The position numbers were made by a program, and so were the translations under genes. DNA of 15,238 nucleotides from CAG-533 sp964589375 (lineage in GTDB: Bacteria > Bacillota_I > Bacilli_A > RF39 > UBA660): contig CAZPSA010000027.1 in the NCBI GenBank assembly GCA_964589375.1, positions 1-15,238 on the forward strand, read 5' to 3'. Below the pieces are notes generated by a model, which was not told where the DNA came from, searched no databases, and saw only the letters and a program-made list of their open reading frames with translations. Positions 5,689-12,592 of the stretch are shown here, piece after piece. Within the stretch, counting starts at the first letter, position 1. Each line of letters opens with the position of its first letter.

Positions 5689-6771
5689 ATGAACTTAAAA
5701 GTGAAAAAAATTTTAGAAAAAATTGAAGAAAATGGTTTTGAAGCATACATTGTAGGAGGATATGTTAGAGACTATTTGTTGGGAATTTATTCTACTGATG
5801 TAGATATTTGTACTAATGCTTTACCTAAAGATATTTTGACAATATTTGATATAAAGAAAGCTCCAGTAACTTATGGTTCAGTGGCGATTTCAAATGGAGA
5901 ATATAATTTTGATATTACAACTTATCGAACTGAAGCTAACTATAAAAATCGGAGACCAGAGGAAATTAATTATACTAGTAATTTACTTGAAGATATCAAA
6001 AGAAGGGATTTTACAATTAATTCCTTATGTATGAATAAAGATGGAAAAATATTTGATTATTTAAATGGAAAAGAAGATATTAATAATAGATTAATTAAAG
6101 TAATCGGGGATACAAATAAAAAGCTAGCTGAGGATCCGCTACGCATTTTAAGAGCAATTCGTTTTTCTGTTACGCTAAATTTTTCTTTGGATTTAAATAT
6201 TTTACAATTTATATCTAATAATCCGGAATTAGTAAAAAGTTTGAGTTATACGCGTAAAAAAGAGGAGTTAGATCGCATCTTTTCGCACAAAAATATTCAA
6301 AATGGATTAAATCTTTTAAAAGAATTGAATTTATTAGATGCTTTAGAGATAAATTATGATAATATAGTAGCAGTTCCTGATTTACTAGGAATATGGGCTC
6401 AAATATCTTTTGGTGATAAATATCCTTTTTCTAAAAATAATTTAAGGGTAATAACTAAGATTCGTAAAATTGTAAATAATGGGACAATTAATGCTTATAC
6501 TTTGTTTAATGAAGATTTATATGTAGTAACTGTTGCGGCTAAAATATTAAAGATTGATAATGATAAAATTAATGAAATTACAAAAAATATGCGATTAAAG
6601 TCTAAGAAAGACTTAGTAATAACGGGGAAAGATATTATTGATATTTTAAATGAAGAACCAAGTAATAAAGTTAAAATTATTTATAATGATATTATTGTGA
6701 AAGTTTTAAATGGTGAATTAGAAAATAATTTTAATGATATAAAAAATTATATATTAAAAGTGTGGAAGTGA
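5689..6771 (+). CDS. cca: CCA tRNA nucleotidyltransferase (class II)
   Basis: The 360-residue enzyme adds or repairs the 3' CCA end of tRNAs. The nucleotidyltransferase head has G-G-Y-V-R-D (23-28), the metal-binding pair Asp37 and Asp39 in T-D-V-D-I-C-T, R-R-D-F-T-I-N-S-L (105-113) and E-D-P-L-R-I-L-R-A-I-R-F (148-159), the usual class II motif order. The C-terminal RNA-binding part is rather short against the 400 or so residues common in Bacillota. Start 5689 is chosen because homologues begin close to M-N-L-x-V-x-K-I-L and the promoter start point falls inside the alternative ATG at 5677; the leader then has only a weak GGGTG site. A poly(A) polymerase of the same superfamily is less likely in this lineage. 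dnaD follows after 4 nt. Confidence 0.93.
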   Translation: MNLKVKKILEKIEENGFEAYIVGGYVRDYLLGIYSTDVDICTNALPKDILTIFDIKKAPVTYGSVAISNGEYNFDITTYRTEANYKNRRPEEINYTSNLLEDIKRRDFTINSLCMNKDGKIFDYLNGKEDINNRLIKVIGDTNKKLAEDPLRILRAIRFSVTLNFSLDLNILQFISNNPELVKSLSYTRKKEELDRIFSHKNIQNGLNLLKELNLLDALEINYDNIVAVPDLLGIWAQISFGDKYPFSKNNLRVITKIRKIVNNGTINAYTLFNEDLYVVTVAAKILKIDNDKINEITKNMRLKSKKDLVITGKDIIDILNEEPSNKVKIIYNDIIVKVLNGELENNFNDIKNYILKVWK

Positions 6772-6775
6772 AAAT

Positions 6776-7426
6776 ATGACTAATAATATAATAGAGGGAT
6801 TAATTAAGACCAAAGATTTTGTTTTTAAAAGACAATTGTTTAAGATTGTTAAAAATTATGATCTTAATATAAATGAATTACTGTTATTAATCTATTTTTT
6901 GAATGTTGACTGTCCAACTTTGAATATTCCCGCGATTAAAGCGGAGACGATCTTAAGTGAAAAAAGTATTTTAGAAAGCTTTTCTTTGCTTTCATCTAAA
7001 GGCTTAGTTAGTATTAAAATGGAAAAAGGCAAAGATGGTAAAGTTGGAGAAGTTTTAGACTTAAGTAATTTATATAAGGCGATGGTAAGTGAAATAAACA
7101 CTACTTATAAAAAGAAAGTAGAAAGTAATATCTTTGAAATATTTGAAAAAGAGTTTTCAAGACCATTAAGTCCAATGGAGTATGAAATGATAAATGCCTG
7201 GGTAAATTCGGGTATGAATGAAGAATTAATTATAGGAGCTTTAAAAGAGGCTACATTTAATGGTGTTCGAAATTTAAGATATATTGATCGAATTATCTAT
7301 GAATGGGGTAAAAAAGGCTTTAAAGATATGAATGATGTAAATGCTCATTTAGAAAATAGAAATAAAAAGAGCAAAAAGGAAGATATGGTATTATTTGACT
7401 ATAATTGGCTAGAAGATGAAGAATAA
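6776..7426 (+). CDS. dnaD: DnaD, replication initiation/primosome protein
   Basis: The 216-residue protein has the DnaD layout: an N-terminal winged-helix region (about 10-100) and a C-terminal DnaB_2/DnaD domain (about 118-185) with the Y-x3-I-x3-W motif at Tyr169, Ile173 and Trp177, followed by a charged tail. In Bacillus it acts with DnaA and DnaB to remodel origin DNA and load the DnaC helicase. GGAAGTGA, overlapping the cca stop, serves as ribosome binding site. The next gene, nth, starts 11 bp before this one ends. The dnaD-nth pair with ponA and recU close by is also found in B. subtilis, which supports the call. Confidence 0.93.
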   Translation: MTNNIIEGLIKTKDFVFKRQLFKIVKNYDLNINELLLLIYFLNVDCPTLNIPAIKAETILSEKSILESFSLLSSKGLVSIKMEKGKDGKVGEVLDLSNLYKAMVSEINTTYKKKVESNIFEIFEKEFSRPLSPMEYEMINAWVNSGMNEELIIGALKEATFNGVRNLRYIDRIIYEWGKKGFKDMNDVNAHLENRNKKSKKEDMVLFDYNWLEDEE

Positions 7427-8024
7427 TTTTAGAGAAATTTTAGATTTTTATGTTCCTGTGTATAAATGTGAGCTAAATTATAATAAAGATTATGAACTTT
7501 TAATTGCGACTGTTTTATCAGCCCAATGTACTGATAAAAGAGTTAATATGGTAACAGAGGAGTTATTTAAAAAATTTGATATTTTTTCGCTAGCTAAAGC
7601 AAAACATAGTGAAGTTGAGAAAATTATTAGACCATGTGGTTCCCAGGTAAAAAAGAGTAATTATGTTATAAATATAGCCATTAAATTAACTGAAGATTTT
7701 AATGGAGTAGTTCCCAATAATAGAGAATATTTAGAAAGTCTTCCTGGCGTTGGTCATAAGACTTGTAATGTTGTTTTAAGAAATTTATTTAAAGTCCCTT
7801 GTATAGCAGTAGATACTCATGTTATGAGAGTTTCTAAGCGATTGGGTTTAGCTGATGAAAAGGATAGTCCATATGTGATTGAGAAAAAACTTATGGAATA
7901 CATTCCTCAAGATGAATGGAATAAAATAGGTGAACAGTTATTATTATTCGGTAGATATCATTGTAAGAGCATTAATCCGATGTGTTTAAATTGTAAATTT
8001 AAAAAAATGTGTCAAAAAAAGTAA
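7416..8024 (+). CDS. nth: Endonuclease III, DNA glycosylase/AP lyase
   Basis: The 202-residue enzyme removes oxidised pyrimidines and nicks abasic sites in base excision repair. The helix-hairpin-helix L-P-G-V-G-H-K-T (109-116) carries catalytic Lys115, and V-D-T-H carries catalytic Asp133. Four Cys (183, 190, 193, 199) form the C-x6-C-x2-C-x5-C [4Fe-4S] site at the C-terminus. Length is normal for the family. Its ATG overlaps the end of dnaD by 11 bp, so translation is probably coupled; only a weak AGAAG-type site precedes it. The TAA lies within the stem of the downstream bidirectional terminator. Confidence 0.96.
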   Translation: MKNNFREILDFYVPVYKCELNYNKDYELLIATVLSAQCTDKRVNMVTEELFKKFDIFSLAKAKHSEVEKIIRPCGSQVKKSNYVINIAIKLTEDFNGVVPNNREYLESLPGVGHKTCNVVLRNLFKVPCIAVDTHVMRVSKRLGLADEKDSPYVIEKKLMEYIPQDEWNKIGEQLLLFGRYHCKSINPMCLNCKFKKMCQKK

Positions 8025-8047
8025 CAGACGTTTATCTGTTACTTTTT
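8016..8047. terminator. Bidirectional terminator between nth and ponA
   Basis: A perfect 13-bp stem, AAAAAGTAACAGA (8016-8028) with TCTGTTACTTTTT (8035-8047), encloses a 6-nt CGTTTA loop. On each strand the far arm ends in five T, so it should stop transcription from both sides. The nth stop (8022-8024) lies in one arm, and the ponA stop (8046-8048) overlaps the end of the other. Confidence 0.92.
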
Positions 8048-10862
8048 AACAACCCTTAATTAATAGTCTTTCTTTTGATTTAGTGACACCATTATAAGTA
8101 ACTTTGTGAATTATTTTATATTCTTGGTTGCAATCTAAAGTATCACAACTAACTTGAGTATTATCGCTGTTCCAACAAGTTGTTGTTACTTCTCCAAAGT
8201 TTTTTACTTCAGTTTTATTATCGTATATTTTAACTAGTTTTTGACCAATATCATTTAAGGCATTTTTAAGGTCGTAATAATCACTAACGGTGATATTGTT
8301 ATTGCCATTTAATTCAATTGTCCAGTTTGTTGTTGGTGTCGTTGGTGTATCGATGTCGCCAGTTGGTGAGACTGTAACGCTTACGCCACTACTCATATTA
8401 GCTTTAAAGATTGAATAACTTGATTTTACCATAAATGTTGTACTATCACTAATTGTTCCCGTATAAGTAAATTTGTTGTTTGTTGTAAAACCTAAGTCAG
8501 TATATGTTCCGGTACTATTTTTGATATATACGTGATAACCATTAGTGCCAATATAAGAATTATTATATTCTTTTCTTTTATTTAAATACTTTTCGGCAAA
8601 TGTTTTATATCCTTCGTTAAAGTAGTTTGTTAGATATTCTTCATTAATTGCATCTGGTACTTTAATAGCGTCCCAAGTAAGTTCAACTGAACCAATATTA
8701 TAAGTAGCTTTTAAATTGGTTGGATTTTCTAATTGACTAAATCTTGTAGATACTTCTTCTGGGACTGTTCCTTTTTTAAAGTATTCGACACTTTTTAAAT
8801 TATCAGGTGTGTAATCACTTGCTAGGGTAAGAGGAGTAGTTTCAAGTTCTATTGTAGCGGTAACAACTGAGCTTGGTTGGGTAAATCTTGAATTTTTTTC
8901 TAAGACGTCAGCAACAAGTTTTTTAGTGATTGCTTTTTTTAATGGATTTCCTACGTTTTTCGTTAGATATGTTTTAGCCGTTAATTCTGGATATCCGACC
9001 CAAACAGCCATAACGTAATCGGGAGAGTAGGTAACTTGCCATGCATCACCAATAATATCTTCTTTTATACCTAAACTATTTTTATAATTACTATCAACGG
9101 TAGATGTACCGGTTTTAGCGCATACATCTGTACCTGCTTTAGAACCAGTTGTAACCTCGCCACTAGTTACTGCGTATTTTAATATCATATTAATCATATA
9201 TGCGGTAGAATCTTCCATAACTTTTCTTTTTTCTGGGGTTACCGTATAAGTTTCACCAGTTTCTACAAATTCAATTTTAGTTATTGAATATGGCTCAATA
9301 TAAATTCCACCTCGAGCAAAAGCTCCATATGCTGCACTTATTTGAAGAGGACTTACACCATCAAAACCACCGATTGAGTGAGATTCATTAATATAACCAT
9401 TTTTATCATATCCTGGGGTTATACCAAGACCAGTTACAAACGTTTTAATTTGATTTTGACTTACTGCTTGAAATGCTTGAAGAGCAGGAATATTTCTTGA
9501 AGATGCTAAGGCTTTTTTAATTGTTATAACTCCCTTATATGAATTATCCCAGTTTTTAATATAACTTCCATTACTATAACGATATTGATCATCAACAATA
9601 GTTGTTCCGGTAGACCAGTTAAGATATTCAATAGCCGGACCATAGTCAAAGATTGGTTTAGCCGTAGAACCTGGTTGCTTTTTAATATCAACTGCATAAT
9701 TTAAAGTTCTAAGACCTTTTTGTCTACCAGCACCAACTGCAGTAATTGCGCCGGTTTCAACATCAGTAATGGCAATACCAGCTTGGATATTTTCATTAGG
9801 CCATTTGATAGAATTTCCTTCATAAATATCATTAATAACTTCTTGTTTCTTTGGAACCATTGTAGAATAAATTTTCATTGAAACATAATAAGGATTTTTG
9901 CCAGTTCTTTTTTCGACTTCACTAATAACGGTATTAATAAATCCTTGATATTTACTATAACTAGTTGTATTTTTAGCAAGTAAAGATTTAACCGGTATTT
10001 TTTTAGCAGCTTCACATTCAGTTTCAGTTATATAACCATGTCTTTTCATTAGATTTAATACTTGATTTCTTCTTGCTTCGGCTTTTTCTGGTGAATTATA
10101 AGGATTATAGGCAGTAGGAGCTTGGAATAAACCCGCTAAAAGAGCTGCTTCAGTTAAAGATACTTCACTAATTGATTTTCCAAAATAAGTTTGACTTGCT
10201 TGCTCAATTCCAAATGAACCACTTCCTAGTTCGGGAATATTTACGTAATATTCAATTAATTGTTCTTTGGAATAATTTTTTTCTAACTTAAAGACCGACA
10301 TATACATATCAGTAAATTTACGAATTATACCTTCAATTCCACTAGCTTCTAAACCAGTATATCTTTGCTTAGCAATTTGCATTGTTAAAGTAGAGGCACC
10401 ACCAGCACCGCTTTGACCTAATATCTGACCAATAGATGCTTTAATAAAACGAGCCATATCGACACCTTTATGTTGGAAAAACCTTGAATCTTCAGTTGCA
10501 ACTAAAGCATCAATAAATACCTCTGGTAAATCATCATACGTAACTCTTTCACGGTTTTCAGTGCCAAGGCGAGCCATTTCATTACCATAAGCATCATAAA
10601 CAATAGAAGCTTCGGATGTATATAAATTTTCAACATTAAAATCTGGAGCTTTAATAATAATATAAATTAAAAAGGCCAAACCTATTACAAAGACAAACAC
10701 AATCGCGGCCATTATAATAGTTAATATCTTTTCACCAATATTACCATTTTTCCACTTTGTTTTAAATTTACTAAAACTACTATTCTTATTATTACTTACC
10801 TTTTTCTTAGATTTAGTTTTAGAACTAGAAGTATTTTTCTTTTTATTATTTAATTTTTTCAA
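8046..10862 (-). CDS. ponA: Class A penicillin-binding protein 1 with FN3-like tail
   Basis: The 938-residue bifunctional enzyme polymerises and crosslinks peptidoglycan. After a Lys/Ser-rich cytoplasmic segment, one membrane helix (about 46-71) leads to a GT51 transglycosylase domain with E-D-S-R-F-F-Q-H-K-G-V-D (124-135) and G-A-S-T-L-T-M-Q (155-162). The transpeptidase has S-T-A-K (nucleophile Ser399), S-R-N (455-457) and K-T-G-T-S (583-587). An FN3-like domain (about 713-833, with a helical insertion), a Thr/Pro linker and a four-Cys end segment follow. The start is taken as TTG 10862: GGAAGGTG lies about 6 nt upstream and recU ends one base before it. The longer frame from ATG 10898 would overlap recU and put hydrophobic residues before the basic segment. 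It forms an operon with recU, as in B. subtilis. Confidence 0.93.
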   Translation of the reverse strand: MKKLNNKKKNTSSSKTKSKKKVSNNKNSSFSKFKTKWKNGNIGEKILTIIMAAIVFVFVIGLAFLIYIIIKAPDFNVENLYTSEASIVYDAYGNEMARLGTENRERVTYDDLPEVFIDALVATEDSRFFQHKGVDMARFIKASIGQILGQSGAGGASTLTMQIAKQRYTGLEASGIEGIIRKFTDMYMSVFKLEKNYSKEQLIEYYVNIPELGSGSFGIEQASQTYFGKSISEVSLTEAALLAGLFQAPTAYNPYNSPEKAEARRNQVLNLMKRHGYITETECEAAKKIPVKSLLAKNTTSYSKYQGFINTVISEVEKRTGKNPYYVSMKIYSTMVPKKQEVINDIYEGNSIKWPNENIQAGIAITDVETGAITAVGAGRQKGLRTLNYAVDIKKQPGSTAKPIFDYGPAIEYLNWSTGTTIVDDQYRYSNGSYIKNWDNSYKGVITIKKALASSRNIPALQAFQAVSQNQIKTFVTGLGITPGYDKNGYINESHSIGGFDGVSPLQISAAYGAFARGGIYIEPYSITKIEFVETGETYTVTPEKRKVMEDSTAYMINMILKYAVTSGEVTTGSKAGTDVCAKTGTSTVDSNYKNSLGIKEDIIGDAWQVTYSPDYVMAVWVGYPELTAKTYLTKNVGNPLKKAITKKLVADVLEKNSRFTQPSSVVTATIELETTPLTLASDYTPDNLKSVEYFKKGTVPEEVSTRFSQLENPTNLKATYNIGSVELTWDAIKVPDAINEEYLTNYFNEGYKTFAEKYLNKRKEYNNSYIGTNGYHVYIKNSTGTYTDLGFTTNNKFTYTGTISDSTTFMVKSSYSIFKANMSSGVSVTVSPTGDIDTPTTPTTNWTIELNGNNNITVSDYYDLKNALNDIGQKLVKIYDNKTEVKNFGEVTTTCWNSDNTQVSCDTLDCNQEYKIIHKVTYNGVTKSKERLLIKGC

Positions 10863-10863
10863 A

Positions 10864-11424
10864 TCAAACACCTTCCTTAAAATATATTTTATCAACAATA
10901 TCTATATAATTTAATATTGGATTATATCTATAAATAATTTCATAACCATTATCTTTAATAAATTGATAAGGAATACTTTTTCTTTCATTATTTTCTATGA
11001 AATCAATTAATGTTTCACCTTTTAAAATAAATGCTTTACTATTAATTTCAATAATTAAAAAGGCAATTCCTTGATGATTTAACACTCTTTTAATATGTTC
11101 TATTTGATGATTATGAATGTTTGCTAGAGGAAAAGAACTTTTATTAAGTGAGCTTTTAGCATCAAAGTCCAAATATTTTCCTTTATATAAACCAACATAA
11201 TCAAGAGTTGATTTTTGATTAAGTAAGCCTTTAACTTCAACTTTATTTTTTCCATAGCTAACTTTATTAATTTTAACTGGTGTGGGTTTTTTATATATAA
11301 CGGCAATATCATTATTTAAATAATAACTATTTGCTTCATTAATAAGTTTTTCTAAATCCATACCTCTGTTAGCATAAGAGATTTCATGGTGAACATTTTT
11401 TTTAATTTTGTTAGGATATAACAA
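10864..11424 (-). CDS. recU: RecU Holliday junction resolvase
   Basis: The 186-residue protein aligns well with B. subtilis RecU from memory: Y-x-N-R-G-M-x-L-E (17-25), I-A-V-I-Y-K-K-P-T-P-V (40-50), T-L-D-Y-V-G-L-Y-K-G (73-82), L-D-F-D-A-K (85-90), and H-x-H-Q-I-E-H near 104-110. RecU cuts four-way junctions in recombination and chromosome segregation. The acidic residue two before the catalytic Lys90 is Asp88 where B. subtilis has Glu. The start is TTG 11424, six nt after GGTGA; a nearer ATG on this strand is out of frame. It is somewhat shorter than the 206 or so residues of the B. subtilis protein, mainly at the N-terminus. It is first in an operon with ponA, one base apart. Confidence 0.93.
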   Translation of the reverse strand: MLYPNKIKKNVHHEISYANRGMDLEKLINEANSYYLNNDIAVIYKKPTPVKINKVSYGKNKVEVKGLLNQKSTLDYVGLYKGKYLDFDAKSSLNKSSFPLANIHNHQIEHIKRVLNHQGIAFLIIEINSKAFILKGETLIDFIENNERKSIPYQFIKDNGYEIIYRYNPILNYIDIVDKIYFKEGV

Positions 11425-11441
11425 TTTCCATCACCAAAATA

Positions 11442-11470
11442 ATTATACTTTAAATCATTTAAAAATTCTA
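11442..11470 (-). promoter_or_regulatory. Possible promoter of recU-ponA
   Basis: On the minus strand a perfect TATAAT (11442-11447) lies 17 nt from TAGAAT (11465-11470), a poor -35. Transcription would start near 11435, only about 11 nt before the TTG start and within the GGTGATGG ribosome binding site, so the leader would be very short. It is the only good -10 in this divergent gap on this strand. Confidence 0.4.
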
Positions 11471-11486
11471 CTTTATTATCTTATAT

Positions 11487-11515
11487 TTGCATTTCTTTAA
11501 CATATTTTATATAAT
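11487..11515 (+). promoter_or_regulatory. Sigma-A promoter of engB and the pilin genes
   Basis: TTGCAT (11487-11492) and a perfect TATAAT (11510-11515) are separated by exactly 17 nt. Transcription would begin near 11522, giving a 12-nt leader, so the predicted start cuts into the AGAGAGTGA ribosome binding site (11520-11528) of engB. It is arranged back-to-back with the recU promoter. Confidence 0.7.
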
Positions 11516-11533
11516 AAATTAGAGAGTGATTTT

Positions 11534-12130
11534 ATGAAAATAGAAAGTTCAAACTTAAATGTTATCGCGGTGCGAACAAGTCAGTATCCAACCGACAATA
11601 AGCCAGAATTTGTCCTAGTAGGTAGGAGTAATGTAGGAAAAAGCAGCTTTATAAATACTATAATTGGTCGTAAAAACTATGCTAAAACCTCAGCTACACC
11701 AGGAAAAACGCAAACTTTAAATTTTTACATTTGCAATGATAATTTTTACTTAGTAGATGTTCCTGGTTATGGATATGCTAATGTAGATAAGGCTACTCAA
11801 AAGAAATTTGGTCTAATGATAGAAGAGTATTTAAAAACAAGAGAAAATTTAAAATGTGTTTTTATGCTAATTGATGGTAGAATGAAACCAACTGAAAATG
11901 ATTTACTTATGTATAATTATTTAAAATACTATCATTTAAAAACTATAATTGTTGCAACAAAGTATGATAAAGTTAAGCCAAGTGTAAGAGAAAAAACTCA
12001 GAAACAAATTGAAGGGGCATTTGAATTAGAAAAAGATGATAAAATTATATATTTTTCTAGTGTAACTAAAAAGGGTAAAGAAGAAACTTTAAATATTATT
12101 AATTCTTATTTAGGAGAAGATAATGAATAA
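11534..12130 (+). CDS. engB: Ribosome biogenesis GTPase EngB/YsxC
   Basis: The 198-residue TRAFAC GTPase acts in late assembly of the large ribosomal subunit. The P-loop G-R-S-N-V-G-K-S-S lies at 30-38, the switch region T-P-G-K-T-Q at 55-60, G3 D-V-P-G-Y-G at 75-80, G4 T-K-Y-D-K at 142-146, and a G5-like F-S-S-V near 173-176. Its length and single G-domain fit EngB rather than Der or Era. An AGAGAGTGA site precedes the ATG by 5 nt. The last 8 bp overlap the first prepilin gene, whose ribosome binding site AGGAGAAG is inside engB. A housekeeping gene is therefore read together with surface-structure genes, apparently for reasons of transcription only. Confidence 0.96.
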   Translation: MKIESSNLNVIAVRTSQYPTDNKPEFVLVGRSNVGKSSFINTIIGRKNYAKTSATPGKTQTLNFYICNDNFYLVDVPGYGYANVDKATQKKFGLMIEEYLKTRENLKCVFMLIDGRMKPTENDLLMYNYLKYYHLKTIIVATKYDKVKPSVREKTQKQIEGAFELEKDDKIIYFSSVTKKGKEETLNIINSYLGEDNE

Positions 12131-12572
12131 GCAGGGTTTTACTTTAATTGAATTATTAGTAACTGTAACGATAATGGCACTTATTACTATTATAACGGTT
12201 CCATCAATAGATAAAATAAGTAAAAAAGTAAAAGAAAATATGCTGGAAACAAAGATTAGCGAAGCTGAAGAAGCAACTCTTTTATGGGCTCAAAGTAATC
12301 CAAATTGTATTACGCAAAATCTTTCTTTATGTTTTGATGATTTTAGTACATCGGATATATGTGTAACAGAGAATAATATTATAACTTGCAGTTTTACTTT
12401 AAGAACTTTACAGAAAAATGATATAATAAAATCAGATGAAGAAGGTACTGATGATATATTAAATCCGATAAATAAAGAAGATATGTCAGATACGATTATA
12501 AAAATAAAATATGACATTAATAAGAAAATGTTTGATAAAATAAAAACAAACATTGACGATTTAAAATCTTAG
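12123..12572 (+). CDS. Type IV prepilin-like protein (short paralogue)
   Basis: The 149-residue protein begins M-N-K-Q-G-F-T-L-I-E-L-L, the prepilin peptidase site (cleavage after Gly5, Phe methylated, Glu at +5), followed by the usual hydrophobic helix to about residue 29. Its N-terminal 60 residues closely match the next gene, including the E-A-E-E-A-T-x-L-W-A-Q segment, so the two are tandem duplicates. Four Cys (57, 69, 80, 89) and a segment resembling I-L-N-P...S-D-T recur in the paralogue. It starts within engB (8-bp overlap) with AGGAGAAG inside that gene. It is likely a pilin or pseudopilin exposed at the surface; no assembly genes are in the window. Confidence 0.88.
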   Translation: MNKQGFTLIELLVTVTIMALITIITVPSIDKISKKVKENMLETKISEAEEATLLWAQSNPNCITQNLSLCFDDFSTSDICVTENNIITCSFTLRTLQKNDIIKSDEEGTDDILNPINKEDMSDTIIKIKYDINKKMFDKIKTNIDDLKS

Positions 12573-12592
12573 TTTTAAAGGAGGAAATAATA

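Noticed and set aside
6892..7101. 69-codon minus-strand frame inside dnaD
   Set aside because: It lies wholly within a well-supported gene, shows no family signature and has no convincing ribosome binding site.
11124..11312. 62-codon minus-strand frame inside recU in another register
   Set aside because: It overlaps conserved RecU motifs; the product is a low-complexity Leu/Lys/Ile string.
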